Positions 7,144-14,173 of a stretch of 27,971 nt of DNA are shown piece by piece. The position numbers and the translations under genes were made by a program. The notes under the pieces were generated by a model. That model saw only the letters and a program-made list of their open reading frames with translations, was not told the origin of the DNA and did no database searches. The stretch is from a virus, in IMG/VR virus record IMGVR_UViG_3300035698_020697, positions 1 to 27,971 of that record; one strand, written 5' to 3'. The stretch's first letter is position 1, and each line of letters starts with the position of its first letter.

Positions 7144-7356
7144 CTATCCTTGGTTAGCCTTTTCCCACTCCCACCACGCAAGCCTAAACGACGACCGCAT
7201 GGAGGGAGCAACATCATTTAGAATCAAAAGGAATTCAAGCCCTTCCCAGTTTGTCGCCGATCCAAGGGTTATATCATTCTTATATTCCCTTGCTGCCTCA
7301 CCGGTTCGGTCATCCCGCTCTGTCTGGGCAAGAATCCATTCTCCAAACTTTTTCAT
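7144..7356 (-). CDS. YozE-like SAM-fold protein, 70 aa
   Basis: The 70 residues match the size and layout of the YozE_SAM_like family: a helical start (MKKFGEWILAQTERDD), a polar middle with a conserved-type D..LGSATNWEGLEFLL segment, and a Trp-rich end (FRLAWWEWEKA). YozE-like proteins occur in Bacillota and their phages and have no settled function. The ATG at 7356-7354 was chosen because GGGAG lies 9 nt upstream and because the stop of the 44-aa gene overlaps it as ATGA. A longer GTG-initiated reading of the same frame would run through the 44-aa gene and was dismissed. Similarity is from recalled pattern only. Confidence 0.65.
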   Translation of the reverse strand: MKKFGEWILAQTERDDRTGEAAREYKNDITLGSATNWEGLEFLLILNDVAPSMRSSFRLAWWEWEKANQG

Positions 7357-7487
7357 TCTCTTTTCTCCCAGAAATGATGACTGGTAACCTGGCAAGGCAT
7401 TAATCCGTGAGCGACATGAAACAGCATCAACACAAAACACCTCCTTGCTACATTCAAATTTGCAAGGAGGTGGTCTTTATAGCTCAT
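7353..7487 (-). CDS. Small 44-aa protein between thyX and the YozE-like gene
   Basis: The ATG at 7487-7485 lies 7 nt after AGGAG and 17 nt after the thyX stop. The frame ends with TGA overlapping the next gene's ATG (ATGA), a coupling arrangement common in this operon. The protein starts MSYKDHLLANLNVARRC, followed by a hydrophobic stretch CFVLMLFHVAHGLM and a basic end. It could be a single short membrane-associated helix or a coupling peptide. An internal, in-frame GTG (7433-7431) has its own perfect SD, AAGGAGG, inside a hairpin arm, so a 26-residue shorter form is possible. No family is recognised. Confidence 0.55.
   Translation of the reverse strand: MSYKDHLLANLNVARRCFVLMLFHVAHGLMPCQVTSHHFWEKRE
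7438..7472 (-). promoter_or_regulatory. Perfect 11-bp hairpin hiding an internal Shine-Dalgarno
   Basis: On the minus strand CACCTCCTTGC and GCAAGGAGGTG pair perfectly around a 13-nt loop. The 5' arm copies the anti-SD of 16S rRNA, and the 3' arm carries AAGGAGG 6 nt before an in-frame GTG. TTTTGTGTT follows, so weak termination is an alternative reading. The hairpin lies inside the 44-aa gene, upstream of the YozE-like gene. Confidence 0.6.
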
Positions 7488-7504
7488 GGCACCGCTCCTG
7501 CTCG

Positions 7505-8287
7505 CTAAAAGGTGTCAGTCCCTACATCGTTGAAGATAACAGGCACTCTCTCTCGCAGAGCCAGTAGCAAGGGAATCATGATTTCCCGCATTTGAGGATG
7601 AGCCGCCTTTGACGTGCGGAGCTTAAGAATATGCATCCACTCCCTGAAGTTTGCGGTTATAACCGCTTCCGTCTTTGTGGAAAGCGGAAGAACCGACCGC
7701 GCCTGCTGAGGCGACCATTCTTGGGCAAGAAGATTAGTATAATCCGCTTCGGCCCTGTTCATGGCGTTAAACCATATCCAGTCTGGATTTCCTGGAGTTA
7801 CATCAATCTCAATTCCTTCCCCGTCTACGCCTATTCTCACAGGCCAATGCTCACCGCAGCCTTGATAGCCGCCTTCCTTATATTCACCAGGGACGAAGCC
7901 ACACCAGAACGGAATCACGAACCGACATCCTTTTTCGCCATAGTTGCAGTACCGGGTTGACTCCTGGCTCATAGCAAGGAGCCTGTGACGACCCGCCTCG
8001 TTAAGGATGCCTCTGTCATGGACAATGCGGACCGTCACCATGGAATGCTCGATGACAGAATGATGTCCTGTTCTCATGATCCTTTTGTAAACCCATTCTT
8101 CCGTTACCTGATCATGTAGCTCCTGGCAGTATTCGGTTTCGGGAATACCAGATGCTTTCATGAGTTTGCCGTAAGCCTTTCCATGCGCTTCGTCGCTCAG
8201 GTAGCAGGTTCTCCCCGCTGCTTCGATGATCTTAAGCGCCTTGGGGTCCACGTATTCGATGACAGCCGATGGCTTGACAAGAATCAT
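7505..8287 (-). CDS. thyX: FAD-dependent thymidylate synthase
   Basis: ThyX makes dTMP from dUMP using methylenetetrahydrofolate and FAD. The signature RHRX7S is intact: R100-H101-R102 with S110, continuing STRYCNY. Upstream, HHSVIEHSMVTVRI (about residues 75-88) is the family's EH..F-type strand. Downstream, ARSVLPLSTKTE and the helix with RTSKAAHPQMREI (about 228-240) match the dUMP-binding C-terminal part. Length (260 aa) is within the usual range. An insertion with several Gly and Cys (FWCGFVPGEYKEGGYQGCGE, about 127-146) is larger than in many relatives. The ATG overlaps the preceding stop as ATGA. It likely supplies thymidylate for phage replication; a hydroxymethylating variant cannot be excluded from sequence. 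Confidence 0.95.
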   Translation of the reverse strand: MILVKPSAVIEYVDPKALKIIEAAGRTCYLSDEAHGKAYGKLMKASGIPETEYCQELHDQVTEEWVYKRIMRTGHHSVIEHSMVTVRIVHDRGILNEAGRHRLLAMSQESTRYCNYGEKGCRFVIPFWCGFVPGEYKEGGYQGCGEHWPVRIGVDGEGIEIDVTPGNPDWIWFNAMNRAEADYTNLLAQEWSPQQARSVLPLSTKTEAVITANFREWMHILKLRTSKAAHPQMREIMIPLLLALRERVPVIFNDVGTDTF

Positions 8288-8799
8288 TCAGTGTCTCCCT
8301 TTTCGAGTCTGACAGATTTAATAGCTGCTATAAACTGTTCCGGCCGTAGCAAGCCCTCCTTGCCTACAGAAACGAATACTTGCTCCGGGCTTATCTTGCC
8401 TTCGTAGAACTCCATCTTTCCCGGAACTTGGTACAGATAATGGATAACGGTTGAATCGCCGATACCCTTTCCATCAGTCCAGGACCGGATAACGTGCCCG
8501 ACGACTCTCCCGTCGTGATCCCTCACCTCCGCGTCAAACACGTAAGCCGGATCCTCGTGAAGCCTTACCCACTCCGGATCATGCAGGTAAAGATAACTCT
8601 TCGAAATGTTGAAAAACCGAATACCTGCCATCCAGAGGTTAGTAGCGTTATTATTCATCACCATAAATACATGGGGTTTGTTTTCTTTCAGGTTCGCAAC
8701 GACGGCTTCGCCAAAAGAATCACCACAGGCAAAAACGTCGCCAAGCACTTCTACCGCCTCAGCCTCGGTACACTCGATCGCGTACACCAGGATTTCCAT
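8284..8799 (-). CDS. Hypothetical protein, 171 aa, coupled to thyX
   Basis: No family recognised. The first ~25 residues (MEILVYAIECTEAEAVEVLG) form a strand then a helix. A segment GEAVVANLKENKPHVFMVMN follows at about 29-48, and the rest alternates beta strands with charged loops. The end (LLRPEQFIAAIKSVRLEKGD) is helical. There are no membrane spans and no clear catalytic motif. The start has the site AAAGGAGGGATGGAAT before the ATG at 8799. The stop overlaps the thyX start as ATGA, so expression of the two is coupled, which hints at a shared nucleotide-related role without proving it. Confidence 0.75.
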   Translation of the reverse strand: MEILVYAIECTEAEAVEVLGDVFACGDSFGEAVVANLKENKPHVFMVMNNNATNLWMAGIRFFNISKSYLYLHDPEWVRLHEDPAYVFDAEVRDHDGRVVGHVIRSWTDGKGIGDSTVIHYLYQVPGKMEFYEGKISPEQVFVSVGKEGLLRPEQFIAAIKSVRLEKGDTE

Positions 8800-8817
8800 A
8801 TTCCATCCCTCCTTTCG

Positions 8818-9408
8818 TCAGCTTTTGAGATTCCCGAACGTTCCCGTTATGCTAATGCAATAGTACGTTCCTCTAGCCGCAGCTATTTTACATTCTGCGT
8901 GAATTATACCTGCTACCACCTCGTCTGTCGGTTCAAGCCCACAATCCTCCATGTCTCCAGCGATCTCCCTCCAGCGCTCAACCCTTGCCTTTACAGGGTA
9001 TTGCTTGTACAAGGCTATCGCTTTGCCTTCATACGACATGTCTGGATCGTCTGGCCCAAACGGGAAATACACTTTTCGGGAATTGGCGATAACACGCCTC
9101 ACTACCCGAGGTATCTGCTGGCCACTGACCACAAGGGTAGTTCCCAGGTTGGTCAACAGCGTAACCCCGAGCCTTGCCGCATTTTCAGAGTCTTGGTTGT
9201 AGGTCATTTCTTTATATTCAACAGGAGCAACCCTTAGCCTTATGACCATCGTAGCTCCTGGGCCAAAGCTAGACAGACAGCTCTTTACCTCCAGTACCAA
9301 GGCATATCTAAACGACGGGTATCCCATTCCGTTGACGCAATAAATGATCACGTCTCCAGGCTTGATCTCATTCCCCGCCCTGTCGTAAGGTTTTTCATTC
9401 TGGCTCAT
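8818..9408 (-). CDS. Hypothetical protein, 196 aa, with N-terminal beta-barrel-like region
   Basis: I chose the ATG at 9408-9406, preceded by GAGGAGGACAGCGG; a longer reading would overlap the nuclease gene by about 150 nt. Residues 12-40 (GNEIKPGDVIIYCVNG) resemble the start of an SH3/KOW-type barrel. A central strand-rich part (ATMVIRLRVAPVEY) follows, and then a helical segment with two Cys at about 164 and 179. No enzyme signature is visible. Start and the preceding stop overlap by 14 nt. The function is unknown. Confidence 0.72.
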   Translation of the reverse strand: MSQNEKPYDRAGNEIKPGDVIIYCVNGMGYPSFRYALVLEVKSCLSSFGPGATMVIRLRVAPVEYKEMTYNQDSENAARLGVTLLTNLGTTLVVSGQQIPRVVRRVIANSRKVYFPFGPDDPDMSYEGKAIALYKQYPVKARVERWREIAGDMEDCGLEPTDEVVAGIIHAECKIAAARGTYYCISITGTFGNLKS

Positions 9409-9970
9409 CCGCTGTCCTCCTCGTGTAAGGGAAACAAGGCTCCTCCAGAAACTTCCTCTGAGGTATGCGCCTCCAGGAAAACCTCGCCCAATCACCTCCG
9501 CTCCTTCGTGCAATACCCTTTCCGGTATCGCTCCATATCCGTTCAATTTCCAAAGCGGAATACATTCTAACTTCGCATGTTTCCATCATTCTGGAGACAA
9601 GGAATCTGGGCTCTACGGTAGTCGCCTTAAGCTTGTGCATGACAACCACGTAGTATCCGCCATCCCGTGTAAGGACCTCGTGCTGATCCGTTCGAAACAT
9701 CAGTCCGCGCCCAAATAACTGCATGGACTTTACCTCAACAAGCGCTCCATTTGAATAGAACCCGTCAGGCTTGTATCCGTTGATAATGTAGCTTCCGACA
9801 TTTCGAGTAAACCCTACGACGGTTTGGCTAGCAACAATCTCTCCAGCAGCCCCAAACAGGTTTGCCGTCCATCCTTTCGGGACTTCCTTTGGGATAACTC
9901 GCCCTGAAAGAACATCGTCGATACTAAACGGGTTTACCCTGTGATGGTTGGCCCTGTTACAGAGCGCCAT
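9395..9970 (-). CDS. PD-(D/E)XK-type nuclease, 191 aa
   Basis: The order GxxGE (FGAAGE, E44), then KPDG (D69), then ALVEVKSM (E79, K81), then a QHEVL helix (Q96) is the classic PD-(D/E)XK active-site layout seen in Holliday-junction resolvases and restriction-like nucleases. The distance D69-E79 (10 residues) is normal. The C-terminal ~90 residues are basic and hold many Arg (RRSGGDWARFSWRRIPQRK), suiting DNA binding. The ATG at 9970 overlaps the preceding gene by 14 nt. Candidate roles are recombination intermediate cleavage, host DNA degradation or mismatch-type nicking; the sequence does not choose among them. Confidence 0.7.
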   Translation of the reverse strand: MALCNRANHHRVNPFSIDDVLSGRVIPKEVPKGWTANLFGAAGEIVASQTVVGFTRNVGSYIINGYKPDGFYSNGALVEVKSMQLFGRGLMFRTDQHEVLTRDGGYYVVVMHKLKATTVEPRFLVSRMMETCEVRMYSALEIERIWSDTGKGIARRSGGDWARFSWRRIPQRKFLEEPCFPYTRRTADEPE

Positions 9971-10193
9971 TTTGCTTCCTGCTGGCTGGTACTCCAGCCT
10001 TGCCGAAAAGGCTTTCCGGCTGGAAGGCTATCTTGGACATCTCGGTGCCAACCTGCTTCGCGACAAGTGGGACATCTTTCCCATCAATCCCTCTCTCGGA
10101 AAGCAACCAAACCAGTTCGTCACCCTGGATAGCTTTCGCAGCTACATCGTGTATGAGCTTTAACGCTTCCGCTCTCATGACTTTGCTTTTCAC
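9957..10193 (-). CDS. Hypothetical small helical protein, 78 aa
   Basis: The GTG at 10193 lies 8 nt after AAGGAG, which supports it over the internal ATG five codons later. The sequence looks all-helical: KVMRAEALKLIHDVAAKAIQ, then a second helix ELVWLLSERG, then VPLVAKQVGTEMSKIA. Net charge is positive at the N-terminus and near the end. No cysteine or membrane span is present. It overlaps the nuclease gene by 14 nt, so it may be a partner or DNA-binding accessory. No family is recognised. Confidence 0.7.
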   Translation of the reverse strand: MKSKVMRAEALKLIHDVAAKAIQGDELVWLLSERGIDGKDVPLVAKQVGTEMSKIAFQPESLFGKAGVPASRKQNGAL

Positions 10194-10251
10194 CTTTTCA
10201 TCTCCTTTGATTTGCAGAACATGTTACCATAGTTATTTCAGAATTCTCTTT

Positions 10252-11223
10252 TCAAACGAGCACGCCTTCAAGCCCTTCGCTTACCAAGGCATTTACCGCC
10301 GCATCATCAAACCGCCATTTTACCACGTGAGTCCTGGCGATCGGTTGCCCTCGCATGTTGGTTCCGCAAGGGATAGTTCTCCAGGTGTCTTTGCTAGGAT
10401 TGTAAACAGCAGGTACAAGGTCTTTCCTTTTCCCTTCGTACTTTTTAGGAACCGTTCGCAAAACCAGAAGCGGTCTTGTAAAACCACACGACCCGGCTGG
10501 AACAGACAGGGCAGAGGGTTTCTTGTCCCGTACCAGATTCCACTTGAACTGATCAACGCTGGCGCCGTACCATCCCACCCATTCGATCTCATGAACCCTG
10601 ACGATAGGATCCGCCCGGGGATGGACCCTGTTGATCAGGCCAAAGGTTTTGACGAAGCCAGAAGCGCTTCCCCCGATGCATTCAAGTTCAGCACTTTCCG
10701 CGCTGATGGCCTTGAGCCGTTCATAGTAAAAGCCCTTGAAACAGATTCTGCCAATTGAAGGGCGCAACCGTCCGTCCTTAACAGTTTCAAGCCGGTCCCT
10801 CGTATACCTTCGGGTTCCCTTGTCTATGTCGCCATAGATTCCCTCGACAGAATAAAGACCGCGCATCTCGCCCTCAAGCCACGCAAGGAACTTCAGGTCG
10901 TTTGTGATGACAGACCCGACGCCACCCGTGGTTCCTATCGTCATCAGTGGTGTCTTGTCATCCATTCCGGAATCTGAACGTTCGTTAATTGCAGCCGTAG
11001 TTCCGCCCCAATCCCCCCGCATGAAATAGTCCCTCATCACCCGCTCAGGTTTTTGCTCAAAACGGATGTCGGCGTATTCGTTGTAAATGATAAACGGAGA
11101 GCTGATAGACAGAGACTCACCCCGAGCGCGTTTTCGATCCTTGGACGTCGCCTCGCTCGGCATCCGCCTTGTCTCCTTCTTCCTCCCTTCCATCAAAGCT
11201 TTTGCGGTATGTTGAAAAATCAC
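10252..11223 (-). CDS. ASCH-like domain protein, 323 aa
   Basis: ASCH domains are PUA-related beta-barrels that bind RNA or modified nucleotides; phages carry many. The N-terminus IFQHTAKALMEGRKKETRR (residues 2-20) matches the family's start, where a helix ends in KxxTRR. Near 155-220, IGRICFKGFYYERLKAIS, then SAELECIGG, then VRVHEIEWVGW match the barrel strands and the family's ending. The insertion between (about 30-150) and the basic C-terminal ~110 residues are larger than in typical 110-200 aa members. The GTG start at 11223 follows GAGAGGATGAGTC. The predicted role is binding a nucleic acid or a modified base; a nuclease or hydrolase activity, reported for some ASCH proteins, is possible. 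Confidence 0.6.
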   Translation of the reverse strand: MIFQHTAKALMEGRKKETRRMPSEATSKDRKRARGESLSISSPFIIYNEYADIRFEQKPERVMRDYFMRGDWGGTTAAINERSDSGMDDKTPLMTIGTTGGVGSVITNDLKFLAWLEGEMRGLYSVEGIYGDIDKGTRRYTRDRLETVKDGRLRPSIGRICFKGFYYERLKAISAESAELECIGGSASGFVKTFGLINRVHPRADPIVRVHEIEWVGWYGASVDQFKWNLVRDKKPSALSVPAGSCGFTRPLLVLRTVPKKYEGKRKDLVPAVYNPSKDTWRTIPCGTNMRGQPIARTHVVKWRFDDAAVNALVSEGLEGVLV

Positions 11224-11299
11224 GACTCATCCTCTCTTTCTGTTATCCCGTTCGATTTTTAAGCGTTCGCACTTTTTTCAAAGCAACCCCGTAAACGAC

Positions 11300-11467
11300 T
11301 CAGAAAAGCTTTAACTGCACAGGATTACCACTCACCAGCAAAAGCTCTGAATCGCCCGGTGAGCGCGAGCCCCGGCCCTGGCCATCGGCAGGCTGTCCGC
11401 GCTCCACCCTGGAAAACAGCTCGCCAATATCGCTGCCCCCAAGAAGCACATCTTGTATATGACCCAT
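11300..11467 (-). CDS. Hypothetical protein, 55 aa
   Basis: The ATG at 11467-11465 was chosen because AGGAGG lies 5 nt upstream; a start nine codons earlier lacks a good site. The first half (MGHIQDVLLGGSDIGELFSR) could form a helix pair. The middle is Gly/Arg/Ser-rich and probably disordered, and the end is hydrophobic (NPVQLKLF). The short end resembles clamp-binding peptides of the QLxLF type: QLKLF are its last five residues. This is notable because a sliding clamp-like gene is in the window. The function is otherwise unknown. Confidence 0.6.
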   Translation of the reverse strand: MGHIQDVLLGGSDIGELFSRVERGQPADGQGRGSRSPGDSELLLVSGNPVQLKLF

Positions 11468-11480
11468 ACGTTCCTCCTGT

Positions 11481-11711
11481 TCAGTCTCCTTCATTCCATC
11501 GCCACTGCCCTCGCCCTGTCTTTCCGCGAAATGAATGCTTATCAGGGAACAGCACATCGGAAAACTGGCCAAGCCCAGCACAATCCTCTACGTCAGGAAC
11601 CGTGTCGTAATCAACGTGGCATCCTGTCTCATCCCAGGTTTCCATAAGGCCAGGGTAGAGCGCCCTCATACGACTTTTTCTCTCCCTGCCCATTTTTGTC
11701 TTAGGTTCCAT
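11481..11711 (-). CDS. Hypothetical protein, 76 aa
   Basis: The ATG at 11711-11709 overlaps the end of the preceding nuclease-like gene and uses GAGGAG 10 nt upstream. The N-terminus is basic (KTKMGRERKSRMR). The middle is acidic (DETGCHVDYDTVPDVEDC), with two cysteines at about 38 and 50, and the end is again Gly/Arg/Trp-rich (RGQWRWNEGD). The charge layout suggests a small soluble protein. No known family is recognised. It lies 13 nt upstream of the 55-aa gene. Confidence 0.6.
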   Translation of the reverse strand: MEPKTKMGRERKSRMRALYPGLMETWDETGCHVDYDTVPDVEDCAGLGQFSDVLFPDKHSFRGKTGRGQWRWNEGD

Positions 11712-12309
11712 TGTTCGGTGTCTCCTCAAGAAAACCGCTACTGTCAAAGCGGAGGCTCGCCGGAACCGGTTTCTTACGAAGCCTGTACAAAAGCAAAACC
11801 CACAACTCCTCAGTCATTTCAAAAGCCGGGAAGGTTGTTCCCCCCATGAAATCTTTTGCGATCACGTTCAGCGGACAAACGACCCAAACAGGATCCGCCC
11901 TGTGATATCGGACAGCGAATAGTGGGATTTTCGAAGCATTAGCAAGGGAAATCATTGCACGGACCGAAGGATGCTTCTTGCTCTGAGGCTTCCCACCTTT
12001 ATATTTATATTCCACAAGGGCAATGGGGATGCCTTGATTGTATTCAATCATTAGAAAATCAACATCAACAGCGGGTGCATCCCATCCCCACATTCGATGC
12101 CGATCACTCAGCCAGCTATCGCGCCAACCAAGTCCCTCGGCCTTAACCTTGTCAACATCGTCGATATGTCCCACCATCAGCCTACCTTTTTCTTTCCAAG
12201 TCCCAGTTGGGCTACCGCCATTTTCAGTCCCATCATGTGAAGCCAGAGCCGGGTCTCGGACAAGGCTACCCTTCGCCAGGAGACCCTTGATCCTTGTCCA
12301 GGGTTTCAT
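11701..12309 (-). CDS. PD-(D/E)XK-like nuclease, up to 202 aa
   Basis: A core PD-(D/E)XK pattern is visible: DAPAVDVDFLMIEYN (acid at D82 or D84), then IALVEYKYKGG (E100, K102), then a helix with SVRAMISLANAS and a further strand FAVRYHRADPVWVV. This matches small restriction-like or VRR-type nucleases. The start is uncertain. The ATG at 12309 overlaps the preceding gene by 44 nt without a good site, while an in-frame ATG at 12177-12175 follows AAGGTAGGCTG and would give about 158 aa with the core intact. The protein lacks an obvious DNA-binding add-on. Its substrate is unknown. Confidence 0.62.
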   Translation of the reverse strand: MKPWTRIKGLLAKGSLVRDPALASHDGTENGGSPTGTWKEKGRLMVGHIDDVDKVKAEGLGWRDSWLSDRHRMWGWDAPAVDVDFLMIEYNQGIPIALVEYKYKGGKPQSKKHPSVRAMISLANASKIPLFAVRYHRADPVWVVCPLNVIAKDFMGGTTFPAFEMTEELWVLLLYRLRKKPVPASLRFDSSGFLEETPNNGT

Positions 12310-12976
12310 CTACCATTGCGGAGTAGTACTCCTGCGCCGTATCGGCGATGGCCATCAGTAACGACGCACAAGCAGCGAACCGGAAAATAGGTGTAAGAAA
12401 CTCCTGTTCGATTTTTGCAATGGCAAACTCCGCCCGGTCTTCTCCTGCCTCTACAGCATCCGGACACTTTTCATGATTAGCCTTCAACCACTCGACGCAC
12501 CGATGAGACAGGTCCTGGACAAGCGCTCCCTTCATCTGGAATTCCATGACCCCAACAGCGGAGGCCAATAGCTCATTCGCAGCGGAAACCTTCTCCATGA
12601 AATCCAATCCAAGAAGCTCCATGGCAACATGCGAATTCTTGCCGGTGATGTTGATAATGGAAAGGCGGGACTCTTCACGGTCCGAAGCGATGGATGTCGA
12701 AGCCTTTATATTCGTCTGTACCAACCTAGCTTCAGCACTCCTTTGAAAAGCCTGTTTTGCCGACTCGACGTTTTCATTGTCAACATCCGAAAACTCATCC
12801 CCGCGTTTACAAGACACCGAAGCGATCCTGTTCTTGGCGTAACGCTCTTCGCCCTCCCCGTAGACACAAAGCGCACGCATGATAACCTTTGCCTCATCGG
12901 CATCCAGCGCAACGAAAATCGTTTTCTTTCCGCTGGGGTCATTCGCCGTTTCGGTTTCACTTGGTTTATCAGTCAT
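12266..12976 (-). CDS. Hypothetical protein, 236 aa, helical
   Basis: I prefer the ATG at 12976, since GGAG lies 9 nt upstream; another ATG two codons earlier is too close to that site. After a polar leader the protein has KKTIFVALDADEAKVIMRAL (about residues 17-36), a strand then helix. The remainder is largely helical, with a hydrophobic segment FRFAACASLLMAIADTA near 207-223 that is borderline for membrane insertion. Several Cys occur, without a metal-site spacing. The start overlaps the preceding gene by 8 nt. No family is recognised. Confidence 0.68.
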   Translation of the reverse strand: MTDKPSETETANDPSGKKTIFVALDADEAKVIMRALCVYGEGEERYAKNRIASVSCKRGDEFSDVDNENVESAKQAFQRSAEARLVQTNIKASTSIASDREESRLSIINITGKNSHVAMELLGLDFMEKVSAANELLASAVGVMEFQMKGALVQDLSHRCVEWLKANHEKCPDAVEAGEDRAEFAIAKIEQEFLTPIFRFAACASLLMAIADTAQEYYSAMVDETLDKDQGSPGEG

Positions 12977-13325
12977 TGCCATCGTCTCCTTCCACGTCAA
13001 CCATCGCCTCCTTCAAAAGCCGGTCGCCCTCAACGGCAAGGAATAGCGCTTTTGCAATAAATAAATGAGCATCGTCCTTTTCCTTCTTCGAAATATCGAC
13101 CTTCAAGCCTCCTTTTTCATTCTTGCAAGCGGAATACATCTGAGCCATCAGGCGATACACACCATCTGCTACACAAGCCCTGATGGCATCATCTTCGGAA
13201 ACCATTGTTCCGATCTTGACACCATCCTTGAAAATAAAATACCGTTCGTTTCCAGGGTCGGCGAGGCGATTTTTCCCGTACGTCACATGGGTAAACACTT
13301 CAGTCTTATTCTTGGCATCTCCCAC
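12969..13325 (-). CDS. Hypothetical protein, 118 aa
   Basis: A GTG start at 13325 lies 9 nt after AAGGAG. The N-terminal half has a strand-turn-strand with RYFIFKDGVKIGTMVSEDDA (about 28-47), followed by helices (AIRACVADGVYRLMAQMYSA). A Lys/Glu/Asp-rich stretch and a final helix (AHLFIAKALFLAVEGDRLL) complete it. The end is strongly acidic. No catalytic or metal motif is visible. It is the first gene after the DUF5131 gene, separated by 20 nt, and is coupled to the 236-aa gene. Confidence 0.68.
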   Translation of the reverse strand: MGDAKNKTEVFTHVTYGKNRLADPGNERYFIFKDGVKIGTMVSEDDAIRACVADGVYRLMAQMYSACKNEKGGLKVDISKKEKDDAHLFIAKALFLAVEGDRLLKEAMVDVEGDDGND

Positions 13326-13345
13326 AGTATTCGCTCCTTTCGATA

Positions 13346-14173
13346 TTATGTTCTTGAGCGCAAGCCCTCGGGGAACGCTTTTCTGTCCTGCATCACACCA
13401 GCGTTTTCCTTGAACAGAACAGGGAACCCGAGCCTGTCCGCGCTTTCGACAACTCGCATAATCATATTATACGCCCTGCCATGCACGTTGAAGGATCGCA
13501 CAAGGTTGTACTTCTCAGAAGTTTGCCCGGTCATCCCGCCAACCACGAGCCAGAATTGCTTTCCCGTTCCTTTCGCAACCGTCATGACTTCTATAATTCC
13601 ATCCGCAACCTTCGCGCTTCCGCCCATCACAGGCTCAAGAGACACGAACAGCTTTTCACAACAGGAAGGGAGCGTCGCTAAGCCAACAAGCCTATCCTGC
13701 TCAAGTGCTTCCTTTTCAGGGTCGTAACTATCCGAGGTAACGCTTACGCCGACCCATGCCCCAGCGCTACCTAACAAACCAGCTCCAGTCCTGGCAGTGG
13801 TGTCGATCCTAAGTCTCGCCTTCGTGAGAACGACATAGTCATGATGGTTTGCATCCCTAATTATCGCGGAAACGGCTGAGGGAACATCACCAGGATTCAT
13901 CACCTCGCCGGTTTTGTAATTCGTCCATATCCAGCTTCCGAGTAGGTCACCCATCGAGCCAATGAAAACAATTCCGGGTATCTTGGTTTTCCTTGGCTCC
14001 TTGCAGCGGTCCGGATGGAAGTACGGGCTAAAACCCGTAACTTTATAACGAGTGTTCGCCTTGGACAAGCGGTCCTCTATAAGGTTCTGGGCATAGCAAA
14101 ACGGGCATCCGTGGTTGCAGCCGGTTATAATGCTCCACGAATAATCAGCCCAATCGATAGCGGTCTTATTCAT
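13346..14173 (-). CDS. DUF5131 (phage Gp37/Gp68-type) radical-SAM protein
   Basis: This family (Gp37_Gp68, DUF5131) is widespread in phages and bacteria and has no settled reaction. The motif order is intact: IDWADYSWSIITGCNHGCPFC with C19, C23 and C26 (CX3CX2C), then FIGSMGDLLGSW, then WVGVSVTSD, then SLEPVMG, then VVGGMTGQ and FPVLFKENAG at the end. Each has a counterpart in canonical members (FVNSMSDL, WLGVSVE, SIEP, VGGESG, FFKQ). Length (275 aa) is normal. The ATG at 14173-14171 overlaps the preceding zinc-protein gene by 8 nt; the much longer frame upstream is not supported. It is the second radical-SAM gene of the window. A base or RNA modification role is an inference only. Confidence 0.88.
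   Translation of the reverse strand: MNKTAIDWADYSWSIITGCNHGCPFCYAQNLIEDRLSKANTRYKVTGFSPYFHPDRCKEPRKTKIPGIVFIGSMGDLLGSWIWTNYKTGEVMNPGDVPSAVSAIIRDANHHDYVVLTKARLRIDTTARTGAGLLGSAGAWVGVSVTSDSYDPEKEALEQDRLVGLATLPSCCEKLFVSLEPVMGGSAKVADGIIEVMTVAKGTGKQFWLVVGGMTGQTSEKYNLVRSFNVHGRAYNMIMRVVESADRLGFPVLFKENAGVMQDRKAFPEGLRSRT

Noticed and set aside
8494-9237. A 247-codon plus-strand frame
   Set aside because: It spans two minus-strand genes with good starts and coupling, and has no SD or promoter of its own.
10000-10758. A 252-codon plus-strand frame opposite the ASCH-like gene
   Set aside because: It is a shadow of the minus-strand gene, which has recognisable domain ends.
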